Shown one piece after another: positions 16,234 through 24,097 of a stretch of 24,097 nucleotides of DNA; position 1 is the first letter of the stretch, and the number at the start of each line of letters is the position of its first letter. A model generated the notes under the pieces. The model searched no databases, was not told where the DNA came from, and worked only from the letters and a program-made list of their open reading frames with translations. Made by a program: the position numbers and the translations under genes. Source of the stretch: Fidelibacterota bacterium (GTDB lineage: Bacteria; Fidelibacterota; Marinisomatia; SCGC-AAA003-L08; D37C17); the NCBI GenBank assembly GCA_018671635.1, contig JABHHG010000047.1, positions 1 through 24,097 of the forward strand, in the 5' to 3' direction.

Positions 16234-18702
16234 ATGATGAAAAATAGCATAAAAAAGAATATCCTTTTGGTGTCAATGCTTTTGTTGCAATTCATTTTTG
16301 CACAATCATGGGAGCTAACCATGACTGCACAAGATGTGGCTACAGAAGGCGCTTCTGATTATATTAGAATTGGAACTTGCGATAGTTGCCATGATGGATT
16401 CCATTTTGGTGAAGACGAGTATGACCTCCCCAATGGAGGCAATACTTACACTGATATTCAGGTTTTTAACTATGATTGGTTAGGAACCCTAGATGAAAAT
16501 GGGAATACCTGTGCTAATCCAAATTTTTATGTAGATAAGCGAGCGCTACACGGACCCGAATTTCTATCCGAATGGTCAATCTCTGGGAGCACATATAGCC
16601 TCCCTCAAAATACGCAAATTCAAATTTCATGGAGTATCGATAACCTCATCGATGATATTGATATTTTCTTATACATTGGCGATTTTGGCTATAACATGAA
16701 AAATCAATCTTCATTGATAATTGACAGTAATGATTTACTTACTAACTTTGATTTTGACACTTTTACGGAAACAGTTAATGTAAGAATTCTTTCAGGTGGC
16801 TGTGCCAGTACAGGAACCACCGCATACTTTTTTGATGAAGATGGGGATGGCTGGGGTACGGGCCAATCTGAAGATTATTGTGCCGGCTTCCAACCTACGG
16901 GATGGGTACCCAATAATTCCGATGTAAATGATACCCTATTTTGTGAGTCAAACAATATTGATCGTTGTGATGTTTGCGATGGCATGGATGCGTGCGTAGA
17001 TTGCAACAACCTCACATGGGGAGACGCATTTTTAGATTCTTGCGATGTATGTTCTGGCGGTGATACTGGCCATAATGCAGATGTTGATATTGATTGTAAT
17101 GGCGATTGTTTTGGTAGTGCCCTTGTTGACGACTGTAACATTTGTTCTGAAGGCGATACTACACATTCTGAAAATAGTGACCAAGATTGTTCGGGCACTT
17201 GTTTTGGCACTGCATTCATTGATGATTGTGGCGATTGTGATGGTGCTAATCAATCCTGTATTAATGAAATTTTTGAAGATGGACCCCAAGACTTTATTGC
17301 ATTTATAAATAATGGGATTATAGAACTAACTTGGGACCAACTAAACTATCCCAATGAAAGTCGAATTTTAGGATTCAATATCTACATCCAAAATGAAACC
17401 ACTGAATTTATTACGAACACTACGGATGAATTCTTCACCTTATCTGAATATAGCGAAGGTACATTCTGTATTTCGCCCTATGATCAATTCAATAATGAAT
17501 CCAGCTATACTTGTTCTGAAGCATCTGAAATGGTCACCGTAAATTTAATATTACATGATGGGGCAAATTTAATTAGCTTCCCTGCCTTACCCACAGATGT
17601 AGGATTAGAAAATGTATTCTCATCTATTGAAAATGAGGTTTACGGAGTGGTTGCTGAAGGTCAGTCTGCGGCAAGAATAGGAGATTTATGGGTGGGGAGT
17701 CTTACGGAAATTTTTCCCACAAAAGGATACTGGGTTATTCTGGAGCTTGACGATGTTTTTGGAGAGGTTAACTATGAGGTTCTGGGATTCCCCATCAATT
17801 TTAATATTCAATATGAATTGTGGGAAGGACCCAATTTAATCTCGTATATCGGCAATGATAATGTACCGTTAGAAGTTGCCATTCCTGATGATATAGAGCC
17901 CTTTATTACCGATATTATTTCAGAAGGAAATGCTGCCTATCATCACCCCCTTGCTGGTTGGTTCGGTAGCTTAACTACATTTAATATGGGTAAAGGGTAT
18001 TGGGTAAAATCATCTCAAGAGCTAACCCTTCAATGGGAACTTGAAGTCTTCACCACTTCATTTGATAGAGTTTCTCCACGTGAAGAATCGTCGAGATTTA
18101 ACTTCGAACAATCCTCTCAACAGGCATTCTATTATATCTCAGAGATTAATGGATTCACCCCCACCAGTATTGATGACAAAATTATTTCATACTGCAATGG
18201 CAATATTACTGGAAGTCGAAATTGGAATGGAATTTACACCGACATCCCTGCCATGGGTAATGATGGAAATAATTATAGTGAAGGATATTGTGAAATCGGG
18301 GATATCCCTGAATTCAAATTCTATGATTCAAAAAATGATAAACTCATTTCTTTAGAATCAAGTAATGTGTCACCATGGGCATCAAACGGAATCACATTCA
18401 TGACACTCTCTATTGAATCGATGGATGTAAATATTCCTTCAACTACTGCCATTCATGGATCCTACCCAAACCCATTTAATCCTATCAGCACTATTGAATT
18501 TTCGCTGGGTGGCGATTCATATATAGAGTTATCAATTCATAATGTGAATGGTGAAAAAGTTGAAACATTATTTAATGGATATAAAAATGCAGGCAAACAT
18601 CAAATAATATGGAATGCAAAAAATTATCCAAGTGGAATGTACTTCTTTACATTGAATTCCAGCTCTGGAATTCTTACCCACAAGCTACTTTTACTCAAAT
18701 AA
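16234..18702 (+). CDS. Secreted modular protein with Cys-rich repeats and T9SS sorting tail
   Basis: 822 aa. A signal peptide ends about residue 23 (LLLQFIFA-QS). The mature protein opens directly with the 'SWELTMTAQD...FGEDEYDLPNGG' beta module (25-190). A Cys-rich block of CNGDCFGSALVDDC-type repeats with calcium-like DEDGDGWG follows (190-343), then an Fn3-like domain (346-442), the paired GANLISFP...GPNLISYI module with GYW motifs (443-602), and an 'FYYISEINGFTPTSIDDKI' module (631-729). The T9SS tail (738-822) begins YPNPFNPISTIEF and ends in KLLLLK. Two ATG codons are adjacent at the start; the first is used here. It is likely exported to the surface like the two giant proteins, with which it shares nearly all modules in a different order. 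It converges on the next gene with 15 bases between and no clear terminator. Confidence 0.88.
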   Translation: MMKNSIKKNILLVSMLLLQFIFAQSWELTMTAQDVATEGASDYIRIGTCDSCHDGFHFGEDEYDLPNGGNTYTDIQVFNYDWLGTLDENGNTCANPNFYVDKRALHGPEFLSEWSISGSTYSLPQNTQIQISWSIDNLIDDIDIFLYIGDFGYNMKNQSSLIIDSNDLLTNFDFDTFTETVNVRILSGGCASTGTTAYFFDEDGDGWGTGQSEDYCAGFQPTGWVPNNSDVNDTLFCESNNIDRCDVCDGMDACVDCNNLTWGDAFLDSCDVCSGGDTGHNADVDIDCNGDCFGSALVDDCNICSEGDTTHSENSDQDCSGTCFGTAFIDDCGDCDGANQSCINEIFEDGPQDFIAFINNGIIELTWDQLNYPNESRILGFNIYIQNETTEFITNTTDEFFTLSEYSEGTFCISPYDQFNNESSYTCSEASEMVTVNLILHDGANLISFPALPTDVGLENVFSSIENEVYGVVAEGQSAARIGDLWVGSLTEIFPTKGYWVILELDDVFGEVNYEVLGFPINFNIQYELWEGPNLISYIGNDNVPLEVAIPDDIEPFITDIISEGNAAYHHPLAGWFGSLTTFNMGKGYWVKSSQELTLQWELEVFTTSFDRVSPREESSRFNFEQSSQQAFYYISEINGFTPTSIDDKIISYCNGNITGSRNWNGIYTDIPAMGNDGNNYSEGYCEIGDIPEFKFYDSKNDKLISLESSNVSPWASNGITFMTLSIESMDVNIPSTTAIHGSYPNPFNPISTIEFSLGGDSYIELSIHNVNGEKVETLFNGYKNAGKHQIIWNAKNYPSGMYFFTLNSSSGILTHKLLLLK

Positions 18703-18717
18703 GTAAAACCTAATTAA

Positions 18718-19197
18718 TTATTTTGGCGTTTTATCTTTTAATGTTAACGTGAGTTCAAATCGGGCCACCACATCCTGAGAAATTGATGGAACGGTTGCCT
18801 CAATAGTCAAAGTGTAATTATGTCGCTCCCCAGTTTTAATGGCGGTTTCAACTAATTCTCTTACTGCTAAGCCATCGTCACAATAAAAATGCACATCCCC
18901 TTCAGGTCGCTTTAAAAAGTCTGCTTTAAAATCTTTAAACAGTAGGGCAATTTTTCTGCCACTTTTCATTATGGGGTCCATGGCTAAAAATCCGCTGGTA
19001 ACATCAGCACCTACCGCCAACACACCAAAATACATGCTCCCCAAATGATTTTTGGTTCGACGGCGTAATGGAATTTTTATCTCTAATCGTTCATCCGTAT
19101 GCTCTATTACTTTGGGACGACAATACCAAATCAGGGGTACTTTTGTGATACCAAAATAACGAATTATCCATGTAGTATTAAATTTTCGTGAGAACAT
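18718..19197 (-). CDS. DUF4442 hotdog-fold protein (thioesterase-like)
   Basis: 159 aa. The central segment RRRTKNHLGSMYFGVLAVGADVTSG is the hallmark of the DUF4442/PaaI-type hotdog fold. The Asn-His-Leu-Gly turn begins the long helix, and the beta strands before and after fit one full hotdog domain. Relatives are acyl-CoA thioesterase-like, but the substrate is not known and catalytic activity cannot be read from the sequence. It is cytoplasmic, with no signal peptide. It lies 3 bases after the YceI gene on the same strand, last in the antiporter operon. The ATG has no strong ribosome site, so translation may be coupled to the gene before it. Confidence 0.8.
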   Translation of the reverse strand: MFSRKFNTTWIIRYFGITKVPLIWYCRPKVIEHTDERLEIKIPLRRRTKNHLGSMYFGVLAVGADVTSGFLAMDPIMKSGRKIALLFKDFKADFLKRPEGDVHFYCDDGLAVRELVETAIKTGERHNYTLTIEATVPSISQDVVARFELTLTLKDKTPK

Positions 19198-19200
19198 TCT

Positions 19201-19836
19201 CTATCGTGCAATTACATTAAAATTTAGGGTAAATTCATCCAAAATCATCTTATCGCCAAGACCTTCAAAAAATGTACCGGATCCGTATTTAACTTCAAAT
19301 AAACTGCGATCAATATTGATACTTCCGGTGGCATGACTGCTATCCGTATCTACCACAGTATTGAAAATAAAATTCATGGGAACCGTTTTATCTCGAATGG
19401 TCATATTACCATTCACATGAGTATCCGCACCCTTACCCTTAAATTCAGAAAATACAAATTTTGCAGTGGGGTATTTTTCACTATTGAAGAAATCATCATT
19501 TTTTAAATGATCCACTAACTTTTGATTCCATTTTGGATTTTCAATATCATCCACGGTGATGGACTGCATATTCATGAGGATTTCCCCACTTTTTAAGTTT
19601 CCATTATTATGTATAATAAATCCACCGGCCACTTCAATATGCCCATTATGCTCACCGGTCACTTTTCGACCAATCCACTGAACATCACTGCTCAGCTTAT
19701 CAACCCATAGTGTATCTGAATTTTGTATGGAAGTATTAGTTACTTGCAATGAGGCTTTTTGTAATTGCACCTCTTGGGTATCTTGCTTTCCACATCCTAT
19801 ACAAATCACACATGCTAACCACATTAATGTTTTCAT
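19201..19836 (-). CDS. YceI family lipid-binding lipoprotein
   Basis: 211 aa. I start at MKTLMWLACV because AAGGAG lies 6 bases upstream; a start 6 codons earlier overlaps the preceding gene and has no ribosome site. The N-terminus ends in ICIGC (Cys15), a slightly unusual lipobox with Cys at -3, so a lipoprotein is probable. The rest is a complete YceI beta-barrel: SSDVQWIGRKVTGEHNGHI, SGEILMNMQSITVDD, HLKNDDFFNSEKYPTAKFVF and the terminal LDEFTLNFNVIAR. YceI proteins bind isoprenoid-like lipids in a lipocalin-like cavity and act in the periplasm. It lies 10 bases after the His-rich lipoprotein gene, in the antiporter operon. Confidence 0.92.
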   Translation of the reverse strand: MKTLMWLACVICIGCGKQDTQEVQLQKASLQVTNTSIQNSDTLWVDKLSSDVQWIGRKVTGEHNGHIEVAGGFIIHNNGNLKSGEILMNMQSITVDDIENPKWNQKLVDHLKNDDFFNSEKYPTAKFVFSEFKGKGADTHVNGNMTIRDKTVPMNFIFNTVVDTDSSHATGSINIDRSLFEVKYGSGTFFEGLGDKMILDEFTLNFNVIAR

Positions 19837-19846
19837 TTTACTCTCC

Positions 19847-20506
19847 TTATTCAAAAATTACATTATCTATTTGATTAAATATTCTGTTATAAAAATCGGG
19901 ATCTTGAATCGTTCCTGCTTTCACCACATTCCCATCCTCTAAACGTTTACCTTGGGCAATAATACGAATTTGAGTGCGACCATCAGCTTGCTCCACTAAA
20001 GTGACATTTAATTTATAATTATAGGTCAAATCTCCGCCATAGCTATTGCCATGAGAATAATAATTATGACGTGTACTATAATGGCCATGACTACAATGTT
20101 CATGGGAATGTAAGCCACATTCAACCTCTTCAGAAGAATCATCATCATCCCCAGAGAAAATGAGTAATCCAACAATGGCAATAATAATGGTTACTCCTGT
20201 AATTTTTAACCATAGTGGCATTTCACTTTCATTTGCTTCCACCACAGTGTCTGCTAATTTCTTTTCGGTTGACCGACTTGCCATTATTATGTTTAGTTCC
20301 GAGTCCACATCATCAATCATATATAGTCTGTCTTGCAAGGCCGAAACTACAGCATCCATTGCAGAAATTATACCCACACTCAACACATGGGTTTGAATAC
20401 TTCGGGCCTCTTCAATTGACACTTGTTTGGGCGCGCAGGATGTGAAAAATAGCCCCAGATATATAGCTAAAATTAATCGAAGGAATTTAGGTGCAAATAT
20501 TTTCAT
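19847..20506 (-). CDS. His-rich lipoprotein with internal membrane helix, unknown function
   Basis: 219 aa. A signal peptide ends in a lipobox (LFFTSC, Cys24). Residues 30-80 are helical then beta (ALQDRLYMIDDVDSELNIIMASRS), a pattern seen in small outer-membrane lipoproteins. An unusual insert follows: a membrane helix (98-118), an acidic patch (GDDDDSSEEVE) and a His-rich stretch (130-152) with seven His and two Cys, a likely metal site. The C-terminal part (160-219, KLNVTLVEQADGRTQIRI) looks like the other half of the lipoprotein beta fold. It overlaps the antiporter gene by four bases (ATGA) and precedes YceI by 10 bases, so it is co-translated with the antiporter. Two membrane anchors in one small protein is odd. 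No family recognised. Confidence 0.78.
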   Translation of the reverse strand: MKIFAPKFLRLILAIYLGLFFTSCAPKQVSIEEARSIQTHVLSVGIISAMDAVVSALQDRLYMIDDVDSELNIIMASRSTEKKLADTVVEANESEMPLWLKITGVTIIIAIVGLLIFSGDDDDSSEEVECGLHSHEHCSHGHYSTRHNYYSHGNSYGGDLTYNYKLNVTLVEQADGRTQIRIIAQGKRLEDGNVVKAGTIQDPDFYNRIFNQIDNVIFE

Positions 20507-21744
20507 AGGTTTTCTTTCAATGCGTTTTGAATAAGTGGCTTCATAGTGAGACCTTGAACCAATATAGAGAATACTACTACCATGTATGTCATAACTACAA
20601 TCATATCTCTACTATCATTCTCAGGTATTGACAATGCCAACGCAACCGAGATACCTCCTCTTAGTCCACCCCACGTTAAAATTCGAACTACATGGGGTGT
20701 AAACGTATGAATTTTTTTCATCAAATTAATAGGGATCCAAACAAATATACCTCGAGAAAGTAGTACAATTGGTATGGCCAATATTCCAGCAATCAAATAT
20801 TGACCTGAAAAAGTAAGGATTAGCACCTCAAGCCCTATTAATACAAATAATACCGAATTCAAAAATTCATCAATTAATTCCCAAAATGAAAATAATTGGG
20901 TATGGGTACTTTTAGACATAGCAAATGATTTACCATGGTTCCCAATAAATAAGCCTGCTATAACCATGGCAATAGGTCCAGATAAATGAAGATATGTTGC
21001 CAGTGAATATCCGCCTAAAACCAATGCTACAGTTAATAGTATCTCTGTCTGATAATGGTCAATACTCTTTAATAGTCGGTATACTATCCAACCTAATAAT
21101 CCACCAAAAGCAGCACCACCTATAGCCTCTTCAAAAAATAATAAAGAAATATGTGAAAAAGATATATCACCATGCCCTAACACGATCCCTAAAATAACAG
21201 AGAATACAACTACCCCCACCCCATCATTAAATAGAGACTCTCCTGCCATTTTTGTCTCTAACGATTTGGGGGCACCTACCTGCTTTAAAATTCCAAGTAC
21301 TGCAATAGGATCTGTTGGAGAAATTAATGAACCAAACAATAATGCAAATATAAAAGGAATCTCCAGCCCTATTAGGGGTAGAATATAGTATACAACCGCG
21401 CCAATTAGAAATGTACAACCTACTACACCAAAAGTAGCCATTATACTAATAATCCACTTTTGCTCTAATAAATCATTGATATCCACATGCAAGGCGCCAG
21501 CAAAGAGAAGGAAGCTAAGCATTCCACTCATCAATGTTTTATTAAAATCTATACTATAAATTAGAATTTCATAATGGGCAACAAGGGCAGGGAATAATAT
21601 ACCAGATAACAACAGGCAAAGAGACATAATTAAGGCAATTAACATAAGCCCGATTGCATTGGGAAGCTTTATAAACTTCACATTTATATACATAAAAATT
21701 GATGACATTGTAACTAGAATAGCTGCTGTATTTAAAACATCCAT
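20503..21744 (-). CDS. CPA1-family Na+/H+ antiporter (NhaP-like)
   Basis: 413 aa, 11-13 hydrophobic segments and no long cytoplasmic tail. Diagnostic CPA1 motifs are present: FAGALHVD (81-88), SPTDPIAVLGILK (142-154) with the conserved TDP, and AGESLFNDGVGVVVF (167-181) with the Asn-Asp pair (173-174) that forms the ion-binding site and indicates electroneutral NhaP-type exchange. The membrane protein exchanges Na+ (or K+) for H+ and supports pH and salt balance, sensible for a marine cell. AAGGATC lies 6 bases before the ATG. It heads an operon with the His-rich lipoprotein, YceI and DUF4442 genes. Cation specificity cannot be read from the sequence. Confidence 0.93.
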   Translation of the reverse strand: MDVLNTAAILVTMSSIFMYINVKFIKLPNAIGLMLIALIMSLCLLLSGILFPALVAHYEILIYSIDFNKTLMSGMLSFLLFAGALHVDINDLLEQKWIISIMATFGVVGCTFLIGAVVYYILPLIGLEIPFIFALLFGSLISPTDPIAVLGILKQVGAPKSLETKMAGESLFNDGVGVVVFSVILGIVLGHGDISFSHISLLFFEEAIGGAAFGGLLGWIVYRLLKSIDHYQTEILLTVALVLGGYSLATYLHLSGPIAMVIAGLFIGNHGKSFAMSKSTHTQLFSFWELIDEFLNSVLFVLIGLEVLILTFSGQYLIAGILAIPIVLLSRGIFVWIPINLMKKIHTFTPHVVRILTWGGLRGGISVALALSIPENDSRDMIVVMTYMVVVFSILVQGLTMKPLIQNALKENL

Positions 21745-21854
21745 GATAGATCCTTATATTTTCTATAATAAGAAATTTAGTCTTTTATAATATGATGTAT
21801 CAATAAAATAAGACTTTATTAAAATCTCATAAATAGCTGATTGTTTATAGAATT

Positions 21855-22904
21855 TTATAAAATAATATTAACTAATACAACTATATCTAATATATTAACT
21901 ACACCATCATTATTTAAATCGGCACTTTCTAATTCTATAGCTTCAATATCTAATAGATGATTAATTAAAATAACAATATCAAGAATATCTACACTATAAT
22001 CATAGTTTAAATCACCAATAGTAGCGCTATTTAAATTAAAGCTAATGGCAACAGGTCTATGGTCAGATATATTATAGTCATATTCATTCCACCCACCCTC
22101 TAAGTATTGATCCACTTGTATTGTCATCGTTTCTGAATTATCCAGCTCATCAAATAATTCATTAGTAATTAATATATGATCTAGATGTGATGGCCATGAA
22201 GGATAGGACCAGTCTGAGCTATTCCCACTTGCGATACTATAATCTACAAAAAAATAGTTTTCTGTATCATTTAATACATTTTGGAATACATTATTTTGAG
22301 ATGATTCTGCTATCTCATCATTTAAATCCCCTAATACAATTACATTTTTATCATGTAAATAAGTATCGATGTATTCTTTTAATAAATTAACGGCATTATA
22401 TCTTCGTTTTTCCTCATCTGCTTCATTACCCATGTCTAAATTCCCATCACCACAACATTTAAAATGATTATTAATTATAAAATAATTTTCTCCCATAAAA
22501 CTCATATCCATTACCATCGGTGAACGTGGAAAAGCACTCCAATATGGTGATGTTGTATATATTTCATATATGTTGTTGATTTGCACTGAATCTGTTTTAT
22601 AAACATAAGCTAGCCCTGCAAACCAAGCAGATTCATAGTACCCTGTGTAGTTAGTAAGCTCATTGAGCATTTGGTCAAACATATCGGTATCGTCTAATTC
22701 TTGCATTGCTAATATATCTAGATCTAACTGCTGTAGAATTTGAGTTACATATTCAACTGTAACTTGTCCATTTTTGGGAAACCACTCAATATTCCAGGTT
22801 GCGATATCTAGAGAGCTATCATCACCGAATGATAAATTTTCTAAATCCTGAGAAAAAATAGATATATTTAATAAGAAAACAATTAATATTTTATAAAAAT
22901 GCAT
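21855..22904 (-). CDS. Secreted endonuclease/exonuclease/phosphatase-fold protein with C-terminal dockerin
   Basis: 349 aa. A signal peptide (about 1-18) is followed by an EEP (DNase I-like) domain with all key motifs: IATWNIEW (Asn38), LAMQELDD (Glu69), NNHFKCCGDG (His147), VLGDLND (Asp193, Asn195), SHLDHI (Asp242-His243) and SDHRP (Asp281-His282). Active metal-dependent phosphodiester or phosphomonoester hydrolysis is therefore likely; the substrate (DNA, RNA, nucleotides, inositol phosphates or sphingomyelin) is not decided by sequence. Residues 297-349 are two dockerin calcium loops, GDLNYDYSVDILDI and ADLNNDGVVNILDI. The protein ends there and has no T9SS tail, so any surface attachment may depend on the dockerin. 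A 110-base gap with an imperfect AGTCTT/AAGACT repeat separates it from the antiporter gene. Confidence 0.9.
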   Translation of the reverse strand: MHFYKILIVFLLNISIFSQDLENLSFGDDSSLDIATWNIEWFPKNGQVTVEYVTQILQQLDLDILAMQELDDTDMFDQMLNELTNYTGYYESAWFAGLAYVYKTDSVQINNIYEIYTTSPYWSAFPRSPMVMDMSFMGENYFIINNHFKCCGDGNLDMGNEADEEKRRYNAVNLLKEYIDTYLHDKNVIVLGDLNDEIAESSQNNVFQNVLNDTENYFFVDYSIASGNSSDWSYPSWPSHLDHILITNELFDELDNSETMTIQVDQYLEGGWNEYDYNISDHRPVAISFNLNSATIGDLNYDYSVDILDIVILINHLLDIEAIELESADLNNDGVVNILDIVVLVNIIL

Positions 22905-22957
22905 AGGTAAACTTAAACTTTTTATTTACTAATAATCAGGCACTGATATTTCATACG

Positions 22958-22981
22958 AAAAACCCCTCATTTACCGAGGGG
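22958..22981 (-). terminator. Intrinsic terminator of tRNA-Arg
   Basis: CCCCTC and GAGGGG form a 6-bp GC stem with a 7-base loop, followed on the minus strand by five T residues. It starts about 11 bases after the tRNA 3' end, so the tRNA is transcribed alone and insulated from the nuclease-like gene. Confidence 0.88.
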
Positions 22982-22991
22982 AATTTAAGTG

Positions 22992-23065
22992 TACACCCGA
23001 CAGGATTCGAACCTGTAACCACTGGAGCCGAAATCCAGAGCTCTATCCAGTTGAGCCACGGGTTA
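22992..23065 (-). tRNA. trnR: tRNA-Arg (anticodon UCG)
   Basis: 74 bases with D arm GCTC/GAGC, anticodon stem CTGGA/TCCAG, loop TTTCGGC (anticodon TCG, reads CGA and probably other CGN), T arm ACAGG-TTCGAAT-CCTGT and discriminator A. CCA is not encoded, usual in this group. The acceptor stem is imperfect. The 3' strand CGGGTGT expects ACACCCG or GCACCCG, but the 5' strand reads TAACCCG, so pairs 1-72 and 2-71 are lost. An integrase gene begins 43 bases beyond the 5' end, which may explain this. The tRNA identity is firm; whether the copy is functional is open. Confidence 0.88.
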
Positions 23066-23107
23066 CAAATCGTGTGGCGCATTTATGTCCATATTGGAGA
23101 AATTCAA

Positions 23108-24097
23108 ATGGCCAGCATATATGCAATCAAGTCAAAGAATGGCATCACTAAGTTTTATGGTGACATTACTTACAATGGAAATAGGTATAGAAAGTGCCTT
23201 GCTACTAATAAGAAATCTGCATTACTTGAACTAAATAAATTCGAACATGAGATATTTACTTCACTATTATCTGAACCATCAACACCTAAAATAGAAGTTA
23301 ACAAGGCTTACTGGGACTTCCTACGGAACCTTGAGTTGAGTGGTGTAAAAGACATCAAAATAGGCGTTCTTCCTAGACTAAAACGATTCTATGAATACTT
23401 AATCAATATCAGAATAATTTACCTTGAAGATATTACACCTATACATATTCAAACCTTTCTAAATAAAAGGAGAAAGACCAGGGTTATGCAGGGAACTAGA
23501 ATAATATCTACCTCCTCAGTTAACAGAGAAATTCAGGTAATCAAAAGATTCTTATCATACTGTGTATCAATGCAAATGATAGATAGAAATCCAGCATTAG
23601 CTATACAGTACTTTAAAAAGGATAATACAAAGCAAAGGTTTTACTTCAGTGATGAACATACTAGAGCTGTTCTCGAAAATGCAGAGGAGTTTAGAGATTT
23701 CTTATATTTCTTACTGCATACTGGATTAAGGCCAACCGATACCTTCACATTGAAGCCTAAGCATATCTCTAATGGCTATTTAAAGCTACAAATGAATAAA
23801 ACTGGTGACTATCTAAATATCCCATTATCTGAATCAATAATGGACATTATAAAGCCTCGTTTAATCAATGAATTTATATTTCCAGAAATAGATACCAGTT
23901 GGAATAAGAAGCAATGCTTGAAAAATGTACGAAAGAATTTTGAGCCTGACTTCGTCCGTAAGAATAATATCAATCTTCATACCTTCAGGCATACTTACGC
24001 ACATAATATGTTGAATAAGGGAGTGCCTAAGGAAGTACTACAAACGCTCTTAGGTCATCGTAGTATTAAGACTACTGAGATATATGCTAACTGGGTT
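23108..24097 (+). CDS. Tyrosine recombinase/phage-type integrase, 3' end beyond window
   Basis: 330 codons are visible with no stop. GGAGA lies 7 bases before the ATG. Residues 1-55 resemble the arm-binding N-terminus of phage integrases, 65-165 the SAM-like core-binding domain (RFYEYLINIR...SSVNREIQVIKRFLSYC), and 178-330 the catalytic domain. The catalytic set is complete: Arg208 (TGLRPTD), Lys231, His291-x-x-Arg294 (HTFRH), His317 (LLGHRS) and nucleophile Tyr326 (TTEIYANW). It probably catalyses integration and excision of an element that extends to the right. The gene is divergent from tRNA-Arg and almost touches it, as expected for a tRNA-targeting integrase. Only a few C-terminal residues should be missing. 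Confidence 0.93.
   Translation, partial: MASIYAIKSKNGITKFYGDITYNGNRYRKCLATNKKSALLELNKFEHEIFTSLLSEPSTPKIEVNKAYWDFLRNLELSGVKDIKIGVLPRLKRFYEYLINIRIIYLEDITPIHIQTFLNKRRKTRVMQGTRIISTSSVNREIQVIKRFLSYCVSMQMIDRNPALAIQYFKKDNTKQRFYFSDEHTRAVLENAEEFRDFLYFLLHTGLRPTDTFTLKPKHISNGYLKLQMNKTGDYLNIPLSESIMDIIKPRLINEFIFPEIDTSWNKKQCLKNVRKNFEPDFVRKNNINLHTFRHTYAHNMLNKGVPKEVLQTLLGHRSIKTTEIYANWV

Noticed and set aside
21779..21815. Terminator for the nuclease-like gene
   Set aside because: AGTCTT/AAGACT arms are 24 bases apart, stems are AT-rich and there is no T-tract. It may equally belong to the antiporter promoter region.
1..24097. CRISPR arrays, insertion sequences, replication origin
   Set aside because: No regularly spaced repeats, transposase motifs, or DnaA-box clusters were seen.

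Overview
The window is AT-rich bacterial chromosome. It most resembles the FCB superphylum, probably marine Candidatus Marinimicrobia (SAR406) or a close relative. Three large secreted proteins end in the 'YPNPFNPST' type IX secretion (T9SS) sorting tail, and two of them carry 'GCxDxxACNY' Cys-rich motifs. Both traits are common in that group. The phylum call is inference; no rRNA or phylogenetic marker is present.

Layout. 1-700: 5' part of an unknown lipoprotein gene (minus strand). 868-12822: two giant minus-strand genes for multidomain surface proteins (2231 and 1666 aa), separated by a terminator and a CRP-like palindrome. 12823-13393: a 571-base gap holding the promoter region of the second giant gene, a GC-rich plus-strand candidate small RNA, and a strong bidirectional terminator. 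13394-15303: hflK-hflC. 15409-15812: divergent from hflK, a 57-aa membrane protein and an unannotated SelW-like selenoprotein. The latter has an in-frame TGA in a CxxU motif, with a bacterial-type SECIS hairpin just downstream. 15881-16117: another small membrane protein. 16234-18702: a third T9SS-tail protein. 18718-21744: a minus-strand operon of CPA1 Na+/H+ antiporter, His-rich lipoprotein, YceI lipoprotein and DUF4442 hotdog protein. 21855-22904: a secreted nuclease/phosphatase-fold protein with a C-terminal dockerin. 22992-23065: tRNA-Arg(UCG). 23108 onward: a tyrosine integrase running off the window, probably the edge of an integrated element.

How the parts fit. The three T9SS proteins are built from one set of modules: Fn3, a 'GEDEYDLP/FDxPEPP' beta module, a 'GWNLISNP' pair, a 'Cys-G-x-CxG' repeat and an 'FYxx..DG' module. 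Each has a GTGAT-N4-ATCAC-like palindrome upstream, which suggests control by one CRP/FNR-family regulator. The largest protein has two cohesin-like domains and a dockerin-like pair, and the nuclease-like protein ends in a dockerin. This raises the possibility of a non-cellulosomal docking system at the cell surface. The best-supported item that standard gene calling would miss is the selenoprotein. The most speculative are the small RNA family and the effect of the integrase on the tRNA acceptor end.
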